NCBI RefSeq assembly: GCF_001639275.1
Contig: NZ_LWMU01000125.1
Coordinates: 1 to 60,396, forward strand
Source of the DNA: Methanobrevibacter oralis
GTDB taxonomy: Archaea; Methanobacteriota; Methanobacteria; Methanobacteriales; Methanobacteriaceae
Direction of reading: 5' to 3'
Length of the DNA: 60,396 bases
The notes under the pieces are model-generated. The model was not told where the DNA came from. It saw only the letters and a list, made by a program, of their open reading frames with translations, and did not search any database. The position numbers and the translations under genes are program-made. How positions within the stretch are numbered: the stretch's first letter is position 1; every line of letters starts with the position of its first letter. Shown piece after piece: positions 27,244 through 36,908 of the stretch.

Positions 27244-28317
27244 TTATTTTAAAGCTCTAAGACGAACTTCAGGTTCTAATGCAAGAGGTTCTGCAGCAAC
27301 AATAGCTGTACCTTTTGCAACAACAGTCATTGGATCATCAGAAACTTCTATTGGAATTGCTATTTCATCAAAAATTCTTTCTTTAATTCCACGAAGTCTA
27401 GAACTTCCACCAACAGCTACTGCATTATTATAAACTCCCATCATTAATTCAGGAGATAATCTTTCTAAAATAAAATTTAATCCATCAATTATTTGTTGCA
27501 TAAACGGTTCGACAGCATCCGCAACTAACATTGAATCAATAACCACTTTTTTAGGTCTGTTAGTTTCTAAAGATTTTCCTATAACTTCAACACTTAAATT
27601 TTCAAGTTGCTCGCTGCAATGAACCATACCCACTTCTATTTTTGCAGATTCTGCATCATGAATACCAATAGCTACATCGTATTTCTCAGCTACAATATCA
27701 ACAATCTTATTATCAATATCGTCCCCACCACATCTAACAGTTTCAATATCGTTAATACCTCCAAGAGAGATAATTACAATATCAGTTGATCCTGCACCAA
27801 TATCAACAACCATAGTTCCATTTGGTTCAGCAATAGGTAAACCAGCACCAATAGCTGCAGCTAGTCCTTCACTAATAACTAAGATATTTTGAGCACCTGC
27901 TTTTCTACCAATTTCTTCAGCAGCATTTTTTTCTACTTCAGAAGAATCACCAGGAATTCCAATAACAATTCTTCCAACACTTTCACCTTCATTAATACCT
28001 ATTTGCATTGCTTTAATTAATAAAGCTTGTGCTTGTACAACATTTTCAATTACACCTTTTTTTAAAGGTCTTACAGCCAAAATATCTCCAGGAGTTCTTC
28101 CTAACATCTTTTTAGCTTCTTCACCTACAGCTAAAACTTCACTAGGATCATCTTTTTTAACTGCAACAACAGAAGGAATCTGATATAAATCAAATTTATC
28201 TCCAGAAGGCTTTGCAATTACAGTATTTAAAGTTCCTAAATCAATCCCTAAACTATTACTGATAACACGTGTGTTTTCAGTTTGTGGCTCTTCCTCTTCA
28301 TTTCCAAAAATATTCAT
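27244..28317 (-). CDS. MreB/Hsp70-like actin-fold ATPase
   Basis: A 357-residue actin-superfamily ATPase. The phosphate 1 loop is GIDLGTLNTVIAKPSG (about 24-39). The phosphate 2 loop is MVVDIGAGSTDIVIISLG, preceded by ISEGLAAAIGAGLPI, and the adenosine motif is NAVAVGGSSRLRGIKERI. The order matches MreB and DnaK; the length and lack of a lid domain favour MreB, which is known in pseudomurein-walled Methanobacteriales. Residues 1-20 form an acidic tail. It may organise wall synthesis. It overlaps nothing but follows the unknown gene at 28320 by two bases, so the two form an operon. Confidence 0.82.
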   Translation of the reverse strand: MNIFGNEEEEPQTENTRVISNSLGIDLGTLNTVIAKPSGDKFDLYQIPSVVAVKKDDPSEVLAVGEEAKKMLGRTPGDILAVRPLKKGVIENVVQAQALLIKAMQIGINEGESVGRIVIGIPGDSSEVEKNAAEEIGRKAGAQNILVISEGLAAAIGAGLPIAEPNGTMVVDIGAGSTDIVIISLGGINDIETVRCGGDDIDNKIVDIVAEKYDVAIGIHDAESAKIEVGMVHCSEQLENLSVEVIGKSLETNRPKKVVIDSMLVADAVEPFMQQIIDGLNFILERLSPELMMGVYNNAVAVGGSSRLRGIKERIFDEIAIPIEVSDDPMTVVAKGTAIVAAEPLALEPEVRLRALK

Positions 28318-28319
28318 GA

Positions 28320-28958
28320 CTAATCCTCCGTAACAATATCTTTAAAGTCGATGATGAAAATTCTGTTAGATGTAGCTATACTCTGAACTTTTTTAATATC
28401 TTCATCTTTTTCAACAGAAATAAGAATTGTCGATAAAACAACCTCATTAGCATTATAAAACGGTTTTAATACAGATTTAATAAATTTTGGTAGTTTTACT
28501 TCATTATTCAAATCAACATCAATAAATCCAGTAGTTTGCGATTCTTGTAAAATCGCAAATGGGATTTTTAATTTCTCGATGGTAGATACAGTATGTTTAA
28601 TAATATCATCAGGAGCAACTAACACCATCAAATTAGATTCCTCTTGAAGATAATAGCGTGAAATTTGAACAAAAGCTCCACCCTGCTTTTCAACATCTCT
28701 TTTAAAAGCATCAATGCTTGTAGAAATGCCATAAAGCATGATAAAATCAAATTTCTTATCTAATTTTCCATCGTGTAATATAGCATGTTCCCTAAATCTA
28801 ATCTTAACATTATATTTAGATGCAATAGCTTTATAAGCCATATCATCAATTAAATCCACATTACCTGCAATGACACACCATGTTTTTTCAACCGTGTGAT
28901 TTTTACTGGATTTAATTTTTGCAGCTTGTCTTAGAACACGTATATTATCTTCTATCAT
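28320..28958 (-). CDS. Hypothetical partner of the MreB-like protein
   Basis: A 212-residue soluble protein of no recognised family. Secondary structure looks alpha/beta: TWCVIAGNVDLIDDMAYKAIA, KFDFIMLYGISTSIDAFKRDV, NLMVLVAPDDIIKHTVSTIEKL, VVLSTILISVEKDEDIKKV, IFIIDFKDI. Regular strand-helix alternation suggests a Rossmann-like or duplicated sandwich fold. It lacks a signal peptide and membrane helices. The gene begins the operon and ends two bases before the MreB-like gene, a spacing that implies coupled translation. A role in placing or regulating the actin-like filament is inference from position only. Confidence 0.65.
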   Translation of the reverse strand: MIEDNIRVLRQAAKIKSSKNHTVEKTWCVIAGNVDLIDDMAYKAIASKYNVKIRFREHAILHDGKLDKKFDFIMLYGISTSIDAFKRDVEKQGGAFVQISRYYLQEESNLMVLVAPDDIIKHTVSTIEKLKIPFAILQESQTTGFIDVDLNNEVKLPKFIKSVLKPFYNANEVVLSTILISVEKDEDIKKVQSIATSNRIFIIDFKDIVTED

Positions 28959-29347
28959 TTAATTTCTCACATATTATTAGTTATAAACACATATTAGCTC
29001 AATAAATAAAAATTAACATCCAAATACACATTACTAAAAATATTTAAAATGTTATTTATTAAAGCCCAACAATTAATATTTATTACCATCTATTATTATA
29101 TATATTTTACTTCAAAATGCTTAAATTGGCATAAAATTAACACCATACAAAAAATAATAAAACATTTCAAGGAGTAAAAAGAAAAAGAAAAATAATTTGA
29201 AATCAATATTAAAAAAATAAGTTAAAACTTTAATATCTAATAAAAATAACAAACATGTCTAAGTAAAAATATAAATAAAGAAAAATTAACCAAAACACAA
29301 GCGAAAGTTAATAAAAGATAAATAAAAAAGTATTACTGAGGTTTAAC
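28959..29347. promoter_or_regulatory. Divergent intergenic region before the MreB and lipid-synthesis units
   Basis: A 389-base AT-rich gap between divergent operons. Both promoters must lie here. Candidate TATA boxes are the run ATTATTATATATATTTTA (about 29090-29107) and shorter A/T stretches. A GAGG ribosome binding site is at 29337-29340. I see no tRNA-like cloverleaf, conserved motif or coding frame. Confidence 0.35.
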
Positions 29348-30043
29348 ATGACACTTAAAAACACTAGTATGAAAAATTTTATAGCAATCCCAGATATCAT
29401 TTCATTATTAAATATGAGCTCTGGTTTTTTAGCTATTATATTTGCAATTAATGAAAATTTAGTAATTTCATCAAGTTTAATTATACTAGCTGTCATGTTT
29501 GACTCCGTAGATGGTTGGGTAGCTAGAAAAACCAATAGAAAAGATGAATTGGAATTTGGAAAGAATATTGATTCTCTATCAGATATCATATCATTCGGCA
29601 TTGCACCAGCAATATTCATTTATAAATCCATCAATGCAACTTCAAACCTCCTCAATTTAAGTAGTATAATTGTTTGCCTATTAATAGTAATATGTGGCGT
29701 TTTAAGACTAACAAGATACAATGTAATTGCAAATAAAACTAAAACAAAAGATTTTGTTGGATTTCCCATTCCAGGAATCGCGATTATAATAGCTACATTC
29801 TATCTAAGTGGATTATTCAACACCTATATTGTTTTAATATTAAGCATATTAATTTCTTTACTAATGATTAGCGATGTTAAATATCCTAAATTCAGCAACA
29901 CAATGCTACTTTATATGTGTTTTATCTGTTCTATATTATTAATCTTTCAAATTCCAATAAAAATTTATACTATTAATATTCCAGCTATTATAGTTTTATT
30001 TTGTTGTTTATACTACCTTTTAATAAATGTAATAAAACATTAA
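29348..30043 (+). CDS. pssA: Archaetidylserine synthase (CDP-alcohol phosphatidyltransferase family)
   Basis: A membrane enzyme that moves serine onto CDP-archaeol to make archaetidylserine. The CDP-alcohol transferase motif is present at about 57-84: FDSVDGWVARKTNRKDELEFGKNIDSLSD, with the two DxxD/G-x3-D aspartate sets intact. Hydrophobic helices follow (about 85-105, 110-130, 155-230), ending LYYLLINVIKH. The 231 residues fit the PssA rather than the PGS branch, where serine is the acceptor. It starts a plus-strand unit followed by the DUF515 and sortase genes. Confidence 0.9.
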   Translation: MTLKNTSMKNFIAIPDIISLLNMSSGFLAIIFAINENLVISSSLIILAVMFDSVDGWVARKTNRKDELEFGKNIDSLSDIISFGIAPAIFIYKSINATSNLLNLSSIIVCLLIVICGVLRLTRYNVIANKTKTKDFVGFPIPGIAIIIATFYLSGLFNTYIVLILSILISLLMISDVKYPKFSNTMLLYMCFICSILLIFQIPIKIYTINIPAIIVLFCCLYYLLINVIKH

Positions 30044-30083
30044 ATATCCCCACCACCTACTTTAATTAAATTTAGGAGTATGA

Positions 30084-31238
30084 ATGATGAACAATAAACA
30101 ACCAAAAGATCCATTATACCCTAGAGGTTTTGATGACAACAATGAGTTTAGAAAACAAATTTCTAAACAAGAAAATTTTTCAAAACCAAAAGAAAAAAAT
30201 GAACTAAGCTTATTAAAATCATTAAATCATAAAATTGGAGTTTATCTCAGTCCCAATTCAACAGAAATAAGTGAAAATGAAAAAAAGAAAAAAATTGGAG
30301 TAATCATAACAACACTAATCCTGATAACATTAATCATGTCTGCTTATTATTTTGTAATATATGAACCATCACAAGAAGAATTATCTTTTATAAAAACCAG
30401 TAAACTTAATGAACTTCATGATTTATACAAAGGTCCATTAACAACTTCTGTAAATGCAGTAAATCTAGAAAATGAAATAAAAAATGCGAATAGTCCCCAA
30501 GAATTAGAAAATATAAATTTATTAATTCCTGCTACAAAAGATTGGAAATCCTTTCATAAAAAATCAATATATAAAAATCAAGATAACTACAATAGAACCA
30601 TGGTAACATATGAAAATGAAACAAAAGACATGATAATTCCTATTAATGACGCAATTACAATAGTAAATGAAAATGATGCAAAAATATTATCTAATATTAA
30701 ATTCGAAAAACCAAATACGGTTTCAGTACCTGTTTTAATTTCAAGACTTCAAGCGGGTGCTGGATTAATACAAGTAGGAAGCATTGTTGATATCTACACA
30801 AATAATAATGATACAAACATCACAAGTAATACAAACCCTGACATAAGTGGGTGTACAGTTTTAGCCATAATGAGATATGAAGAAAATGGAAAAATAGACT
30901 CAGAATATTCAAAATCGAATTTAAAAGTAAATGGGAATGAAACAAATCCAAATGAAAAAACAAAAGGATTTTCTTCAAATGTATTAGAACTAATTAAAGC
31001 ATCAATGTTAAATGGATATAATGAAGATAAAACAATAGAATTACTTAAAAATTATGGTATTAAATTATCAAATTATGAAAGACAAATCAATTTAGGTGAT
31101 TTAGATGCTCAATATATGTTGCTTATTGAAACACCAAACGATAAAGTAAATTATATGTTAAATAACATGGATAAAATAGTACTTACAATCCCAACAACTC
31201 ACGCTCCCGAATGGATGATAAACGAAATTAATTCCTAA
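30084..31238 (+). CDS. DUF515-type membrane protein with a SAF/CpaB-like outer domain
   Basis: A 384-residue single-span protein. Residues 1-68 are cytosolic, basic and Pro/Asn-rich; the helix at about 70-93 (KIGVIITTLILITLIMSAYYFVIY) anchors it; the rest is outside. The type is recognised as DUF515 of Methanobacteriales. The segment TVSVPVLISRLQAGAGLIQVGSIVDIYTN (about 212-240) resembles the SAF domain of the pilus protein CpaB/FlgA, with the final part YMLLIETPNDKVNYML also similar. A GGAG site precedes the ATG, and a second ATG follows directly. The sortase gene follows after 40 bases, so it may be its partner or substrate. Confidence 0.7.
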   Translation: MMNNKQPKDPLYPRGFDDNNEFRKQISKQENFSKPKEKNELSLLKSLNHKIGVYLSPNSTEISENEKKKKIGVIITTLILITLIMSAYYFVIYEPSQEELSFIKTSKLNELHDLYKGPLTTSVNAVNLENEIKNANSPQELENINLLIPATKDWKSFHKKSIYKNQDNYNRTMVTYENETKDMIIPINDAITIVNENDAKILSNIKFEKPNTVSVPVLISRLQAGAGLIQVGSIVDIYTNNNDTNITSNTNPDISGCTVLAIMRYEENGKIDSEYSKSNLKVNGNETNPNEKTKGFSSNVLELIKASMLNGYNEDKTIELLKNYGIKLSNYERQINLGDLDAQYMLLIETPNDKVNYMLNNMDKIVLTIPTTHAPEWMINEINS

Positions 31239-31278
31239 AAGGTAAAATATAATATCTTTAAGATAAAAAATTGATATT

Positions 31279-32001
31279 ATGAATAAAGAAATTATCACAA
31301 CTTTAATAGTAATAATTTGTTTATTAATAATTGGATTATATGCTATGGGTGAAGTTAATTATTTTTCATCAAAAATAGCTGTTGAAAAAAATATTGATGC
31401 ACCTGTGATATTAATACCAACTATTGGAGTTGAAGAAAAATTAAATAATGAATCACTTTCCCAAGGAGTATGGTATAATAAAACCTCGAACATGCCAACT
31501 GAAGGTGATTTGGTGATTTATGGACATAGAACACTCCAAGGATCACCATTTTTAAGACTTAATGAAGTATCAAAAGGAGATTCAGTTTTACTAGAATGGC
31601 CAGGAATTGGTGAGATAAACTATACAGTACTTAATTCAACAATTGTAGAACCAAACTACAAAATAAACACGAAAGAAAGTGGAAACTATTTATATTTAGT
31701 CACATGTGACCCTATTGGTTCAACAGAACACAGATTAATAATTCAAGCAGAAATAAATGATAAAAATCCAATAAATAACGAAGTAATAAAAAACAATCCA
31801 CAAGAATTAAATGCAATAATTATTACAGGATTATTTTTAGTGGTCGGGTTAATATTTAGTTACTTCTACCCTAAAGACCATAGAATTTATATTTTAGCTA
31901 CTATCTTAATCATATCGGCTGTACTGATTTATTGTTGTATCAATCCAATTCCATCCCAATTAATCTATGACAAAATAATATTCTTGAATGGGGGAGTTTA
32001 A
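31279..32001 (+). CDS. Archaeal sortase-family (class D/E-like) transpeptidase
   Basis: A membrane-bound cysteine transpeptidase. In 240 residues: an N-terminal helix (about 5-23), then a sortase beta-barrel with His83 in LVIYGHRT, catalytic Cys143 in YLYLVTCDP, and Arg152 in EHRLIIQAE, the full triad. The spacing suits class D/E sortases. Two further helices near the C-terminus (about 173-193 and 202-222) are unusual. Sortases in bacteria attach proteins to the wall or build pili; here the likely clients are surface proteins such as the DUF515 neighbour or adhesin-like proteins. It ends directly before the mptD start. Confidence 0.85.
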   Translation: MNKEIITTLIVIICLLIIGLYAMGEVNYFSSKIAVEKNIDAPVILIPTIGVEEKLNNESLSQGVWYNKTSNMPTEGDLVIYGHRTLQGSPFLRLNEVSKGDSVLLEWPGIGEINYTVLNSTIVEPNYKINTKESGNYLYLVTCDPIGSTEHRLIIQAEINDKNPINNEVIKNNPQELNAIIITGLFLVVGLIFSYFYPKDHRIYILATILIISAVLIYCCINPIPSQLIYDKIIFLNGGV

Positions 32002-32373
32002 TTGGATGTTGATAAAAAATACTTTTCAAATATTACATCAAGAGAAAGAGCAATATTTGAAGGAGCTATAAGCATGGGAGCTCTATTTCACCAATTTGTA
32101 GGAGTTCCTGTATCTAAAAGTTCCAAAAAAGGTTTGGAAAAAGCTATTGAAGAATCATTAAGCTTACAACCAGCAATAGAAAATGTGGAAGCTGAAATAA
32201 AATTTGATAAACTCGAAGAGAACATGAGCGGATTTGACTACACCTCCCTTAGTGGAGACATGCTTGATGTTACAATTTATACAAAAGTAAAGAATGCAGA
32301 AGCAAAAATAAGAATAGAATTCATTGAAGAGCTTAATTACCCATTAATGTATGTTGAAGATATTAAAGATTAA
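32002..32373 (+). CDS. mptD: Archaeal dihydroneopterin aldolase
   Basis: Cleaves 7,8-dihydroneopterin to 6-hydroxymethyl-dihydropterin on the way to methanopterin. The 123 residues match the archaeal MptD (DUF372) family through [25 protein letters not shown] and the tail [20 protein letters not shown]. It starts with TTG at 32002, directly after the sortase stop, with GGGGGAG about six bases upstream. The stop codon overlaps that of the convergent mfnA gene. Length is normal. Confidence 0.93.
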   Translation: MDVDKKYFSNITSRERAIFEGAISMGALFHQFVGVPVSKSSKKGLEKAIEESLSLQPAIENVEAEIKFDKLEENMSGFDYTSLSGDMLDVTIYTKVKNAEAKIRIEFIEELNYPLMYVEDIKD

Positions 32374-33527
32374 TAAATTTCTTTTAAATCTTCTAAAAAC
32401 TCTTTCAAATGATTTTTTTTAATATGATTCATCAAAACAACCCGAATTGAAATTGGACATTTAGCAACAGAAACTTTCCAATTCAATTCTTCTAATTCAT
32501 TAGCTAATTCATGTGCATTTTTATTAGGATGATTAAATGCAACTAGGTTCAACTCTGGTTCACAAACAACATCATATCCTATTTCTTCAAGCCCTTCTTT
32601 TAAGAATTTTGTTTTATCCATTGTTTCACTAGCTATCTTACAATAACCTTCTTTTCCAAAATATTTCATTATTGCATAAGCAGCTAGTGATGATGCTCCC
32701 AATCTTGTACCAACAATTGTAGATTGTGTTTTAACTGTTAAATATGGAGAATCAACAGCCATAACATCTAGAAATTCTTTTTTTCTAAAAATAATTCCAC
32801 CAGCAGGAATTGGAGCTAAACCCATCTTATGGGGATCAACAGTAATGGAACAAACCCCAGGAAGAGAAAAGTCAAAATCTGGAAAATCATACCCTAATTC
32901 TTTTAAAAATGGAATAGAAAATCCGCCAAATGCTGCATCTACATGAAAATAAATATGATTATCATTGGCAATTTTAGCTATTTTTTCAATAGGATCCACC
33001 AAACCTAATTCTGTAGTACCTGCAATAGCCACTATAGCTACAGTTTTACTTGAAATAAGATTTTTTAGAGATTCAACATCAATTTTAAAATTATCATCCA
33101 AATTCACTTCGATAATTTTTAAATTTAGCATGTCAGCAGCTTTTTTAAATGAAAAATGTGCAGATTCAGGAATAATAATCTCACCATCAACAATTCCCCT
33201 ATATTTCATTGCATAGTTTCTTGCTGCACGCATTGCCATTATATTAGCTTCTGTACCACCAGTTACAATATTTCCATAAGATTTATCTAAAGATAATAAT
33301 TTTCCAAGAGATTGGATGACTTTATTTTCAATATACTTACTTCCTTTAAATAGTCCTGGATCTCCTAGATTTGAATCTAAAAATTTACAAAAAACTTCTT
33401 TTGCAAAAGGATGAGGTTCTGTACACATAGACCCTAAAATCCTACCATCAGAGTATTTACAATCTAATTTTTGAATCTCTTCAAGCTCTTTTAAAATTTC
33501 TTTACGAGATACTGGTTTATCTTCCAT
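32370..33527 (-). CDS. mfnA: L-tyrosine decarboxylase for methanofuran synthesis
   Basis: A PLP enzyme that makes tyramine for methanofuran, and in some archaea also decarboxylates aspartate for CoA synthesis. The 385 residues follow the group II decarboxylase pattern: [18 protein letters not shown] (PLP ring region), [16 protein letters not shown] (the Asp and adjacent residues), [21 protein letters not shown] with the PLP lysine, and [18 protein letters not shown]. It is monocistronic here. The ATG has no strong upstream site. Its last codons overlap the convergent mptD stop, and the next gene on its strand is ppsA, 55 bases upstream. Confidence 0.94.
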   Translation of the reverse strand: MEDKPVSRKEILKELEEIQKLDCKYSDGRILGSMCTEPHPFAKEVFCKFLDSNLGDPGLFKGSKYIENKVIQSLGKLLSLDKSYGNIVTGGTEANIMAMRAARNYAMKYRGIVDGEIIIPESAHFSFKKAADMLNLKIIEVNLDDNFKIDVESLKNLISSKTVAIVAIAGTTELGLVDPIEKIAKIANDNHIYFHVDAAFGGFSIPFLKELGYDFPDFDFSLPGVCSITVDPHKMGLAPIPAGGIIFRKKEFLDVMAVDSPYLTVKTQSTIVGTRLGASSLAAYAIMKYFGKEGYCKIASETMDKTKFLKEGLEEIGYDVVCEPELNLVAFNHPNKNAHELANELEELNWKVSVAKCPISIRVVLMNHIKKNHLKEFLEDLKEIY

Positions 33528-33582
33528 AAAACAACCTGATACATGAGCTAATTAAATAAAAAAAAAGAAAAAAAATATAAAA

Positions 33583-35856
33583 CTATTCTAAGTTTTTACG
33601 AGCAGCTTCTAGAATAATTTTCTGTTCAGCTCTAGCTACAGTCCTTCTAACTTCCGCCACAGCATCAGCATTTGAAGATACACTTGATATTCCAAATGCA
33701 ACGAGTTTTTCAACAATATGAGGAACACTTCCAGCTTGACCACAAATACTGCATTTAATACCTACTTTAGCACATTTTTTAATTGTCATTTCAATTAACT
33801 TCATTACTGCTGGATGTTCTTCAGTATAATGTTTTGCAACAAATTCGTTATTTCTATCGACAGCGAGAGTATATTGAGTTAAATCATTTGTTCCTAAACT
33901 TACAAAATCAATTCCAACATCAATATAATCTTCAATAGTTAAAGCAGCAGCAGGAATCTCAACCATCATTCCAAAGTCAATGTCTGTGTGAGGTTCTAAA
34001 CCTACTTCAGAACAAAGTGCTTTTGCTTGTCTTAACTCATCAGGAGTTTGTGATAATGGAATCATAACTCCAATATTAGTGTATCCTTGATCATAAAGTT
34101 TTTTAAGAGCTTTAAATTCACATTTAAGGATTTCGGGTTGATCAAGTTCTCTTCTAATTCCTCTCCAACCAAGCATTGGATTATGTTCTTCAGGTTCGTT
34201 TTCTCCACCATCCAATGTTATAAATTCATCAGTAGGTGCATCTAAAGTCCTATACCATACTGGTTTTGGATAAAATGCATCAACGACGATTTTTACATTA
34301 TCTGCAATAATATCTATTAATTCATCTTCCTTACCATCTTCAATAAATTTTCCTGGATGAACACCTGCAGTTAACATTAAATGTTCTGTTCTTAAAAGTC
34401 CAACACCATCAGCACCAGTAGCTGCAGCACGTTCAGCAGCTTCAGGCATGCTCACATTAGCTTTTACTTCAGTTACAGTTACAATAGGTGCTTCAGCATT
34501 TACTGGTGCAACTGTAGTTGAATCAGCTTTAATTTTAGTAATACCATCAAAGACCAATCCTTTTTTACCATCTATTGTGACGTCAGAGTTTTCTTTTAAT
34601 GTAGTTGTTGCAGAACCAGTTCCTACAACACAAGGAATACCTAATTCACGAGAAATAATAGATGCATGACATGTTACACCCCCTTCATCAGTTACAATAC
34701 CACTAGCTCTTCTCATAGCAGGCACCATATCTGGAGTGGTCATGGTTGTAACCATGATGTCCCCGTCTTTAATTTTATCTAATTCATCAATGTCATTAAT
34801 TATTTTAACTTTACCGGAAGCTGTACCTGGACTAGCACCAAGACCTCTTGCAAGGACATCTCCAACATCATCAGAATTAGATTCATCTAACTCAACATCT
34901 CCTAATGTAGTTATGGGCCTTGCTTGTAATAAAAACAATGTTCCATTTTCAAACGCCCATTCAGTATCCATTGGTTGACCATAGTGAGCTTGGATTCTTT
35001 TACCCATTTCTGTTAACTCTACCAGTTCATCATCAGATAAAACTCTTTCATTCCTTTTTTCATCAGGAACATCGACTTTAATACTAGTACCATCTTCATC
35101 ATTAGTATACATTACTTTTTTATCACTAATAGTTACACTAGCAACCTCATTAGTTTTTTTATCCACAACATAATTATCAGGAGTTACATCACCAGATACA
35201 ACAGCCTCACCAAGACCCCAAGACCCTTCTATTAAAGCAATATCTTCACCAGTTGAAGGGTTTGCAGTAAACATGACCCCTGCTTTATCTGCATTAGCCA
35301 TTTTTTGGACAACAACAGCTATGAATACTTTAGAATGTTCAAAGTTATTTTCCTCCCTATAGAAAATTGCTCTTGCTTCAAATAAAGAAGCCCAACATTT
35401 CCTAACATATTCCATAACTTCATCATTTCCAGAAACATGCAAGTAAGTTTCCTGTTGACCTGCAAATGATGCTTCAGGTAAGTCTTCAGCTGTAGCAGAA
35501 GATCTAATTGCCACATCAGTATCATCTTCACCAACTTTTTGACAAAGCTGATTGTAAGCTTCAAGAATTAATGTAGACATGTCATCTGGAACTGGAGTGC
35601 TAGTAATAATAGCTTTAATTTCTTCAGATGCCATCTGGAGTTCTTTAGTATCATTAATATCAATTTTATCAAGAATATCCATGACTTTTCCATTAATTCC
35701 AGAGTCTTCCATGAATTTTTCGTAAGTTTCAGCAGTTACAACAAAACCTGGTGGTACAGGAATGCCCGCTTGAGTTAGTTCTCCTAAGTTAGCACCTTTT
35801 CCACCTGCAATTCCAATGTCGGATTTATTTAAATCCTCAAATTTTAAAACATACAT
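33583..35856 (-). CDS. ppsA: Phosphoenolpyruvate synthase
   Basis: Converts pyruvate and ATP to PEP, AMP and phosphate for gluconeogenesis from acetyl-CoA-derived carbon. The 757-residue protein is complete: N-terminal ATP-grasp domain with GGKGANLGELTQAGIPVPPGF and MFTANPSTGEDIALIEGSWGLGEAVVSGDVTPD; the swivelling phosphohistidine domain with GGVTCHASIISRELGIPCVVGTG; and the C-terminal PEP-binding barrel with GLLRTEHL, FVSLGTNDLTQYTLAVDR and SICGQAGS. It is a single gene with a long AT-rich upstream region. Gene content beyond it changes to the surface-polymer island. Confidence 0.97.
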   Translation of the reverse strand: MYVLKFEDLNKSDIGIAGGKGANLGELTQAGIPVPPGFVVTAETYEKFMEDSGINGKVMDILDKIDINDTKELQMASEEIKAIITSTPVPDDMSTLILEAYNQLCQKVGEDDTDVAIRSSATAEDLPEASFAGQQETYLHVSGNDEVMEYVRKCWASLFEARAIFYREENNFEHSKVFIAVVVQKMANADKAGVMFTANPSTGEDIALIEGSWGLGEAVVSGDVTPDNYVVDKKTNEVASVTISDKKVMYTNDEDGTSIKVDVPDEKRNERVLSDDELVELTEMGKRIQAHYGQPMDTEWAFENGTLFLLQARPITTLGDVELDESNSDDVGDVLARGLGASPGTASGKVKIINDIDELDKIKDGDIMVTTMTTPDMVPAMRRASGIVTDEGGVTCHASIISRELGIPCVVGTGSATTTLKENSDVTIDGKKGLVFDGITKIKADSTTVAPVNAEAPIVTVTEVKANVSMPEAAERAAATGADGVGLLRTEHLMLTAGVHPGKFIEDGKEDELIDIIADNVKIVVDAFYPKPVWYRTLDAPTDEFITLDGGENEPEEHNPMLGWRGIRRELDQPEILKCEFKALKKLYDQGYTNIGVMIPLSQTPDELRQAKALCSEVGLEPHTDIDFGMMVEIPAAALTIEDYIDVGIDFVSLGTNDLTQYTLAVDRNNEFVAKHYTEEHPAVMKLIEMTIKKCAKVGIKCSICGQAGSVPHIVEKLVAFGISSVSSNADAVAEVRRTVARAEQKIILEAARKNLE

Positions 35857-36154
35857 GAAATATAACCTCTTGGTTTAAAAATATATTAAAATTGACTACA
35901 CTCATAATCAATTATATAATATAAATTATATTTTTAATGTTTAAATATTTAATTAAAATTTGACTTTGTTGAAATCCTATATTTACAGTTGAAATTTCAC
36001 GTTGAGTTTATTTTTTTTCTATTTTAAACTCTTATTTTTGGTGTTTTATGATATATTTATTTCTATTTTATTTACATTTGAAATATTACATGGTGTTTTT
36101 TAAAAAAAAGATTTTAAAGAGTTATTTATAGTAAAATGGAGAATATATATTTAT

Positions 36155-36860
36155 ATGAATAATAAAAATAAACATTCTCCAAGTATAGTTAGGTTTTCTG
36201 AGCATAAAAGTCTTTTGGATTTTAGCTTTAAAAGGCAAACAAAAAAATTTTTTAAAAAGTATAAAAATCAATGTAAAAGTGATATTAAGTCAATGAACTG
36301 GTAAAAATCATTGAATTTACTTATAACTATTCTATGGTTGCTTTAAATAAGTATTCTAAGTAAATTATAATTCTCAACCTGCATTATTTTACGATTGTTG
36401 CTTTAAAAATTTATTTAAATATGACTTATCGAGAAACTAATTGGATTTTGTATCGTTAAGTGGTTTGAAAAGTTATCTATAAAATTAAAAAATCACCAAA
36501 TTATTCTACGCTCCAGAAATATTCTTTAAAAAGATGCCTACCTTGAATGTTTGAAAGAATAACTGAGCAAATTATTCGACATTTAAGAATTAAACCAAAA
36601 TTAATTGCTCTTGATGGTTACAGGATTTCACTAATGACTATGCAGACAAAAAATATTTATGCGCAAATTTAGGGGAAAAGAAAGGAAAAGCTCACACTAA
36701 ATGCCATTATTGCAGTTGATGTTGATAGTAGAATAATCCTTTACTCGCAAAGCGACAAAAGGTCCAAAATACGATTACAATAATTATGCAATAGCTGCAA
36801 ATAAGAAGTTTAAAGAAATATAATGTTGATTATAACTTATTACTAAATATTTATACCCAA
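36155..36860 (+). pseudogene. Decayed IS5-like DDE transposase
   Basis: The plus strand encodes pieces of a transposase in shifting frames. A 50-codon start fragment (36155-36304) begins MNNKNKHSPSIVRFSEHKSL and ends in a stop. Further on are ERITEQIIRHLRIKPKLIALDGYRIS (36550-36640) and LNAIIAVDVDSRIILYSQSDKRSK (36698-36770). The two aspartates in ALDG and AVDVDSR and the surrounding residues fit the DDE catalytic core of IS5-type elements. Several frameshifts and stops separate them, so the gene is dead. It lies between ppsA and the first gene of the polymer island. The family call is by eye. Confidence 0.75.
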
Positions 36861-36908
36861 ACACTCATTAATCCAATTTATAAAATGAATCCTTATCTTA
36901 TTAAAGAG

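Noticed and set aside
28959-29347. Possible tRNA or small RNA gene in the divergent gap
   Set aside because: No cloverleaf-like GC stems or TTC loop can be seen; the gap is uniformly AT-rich.
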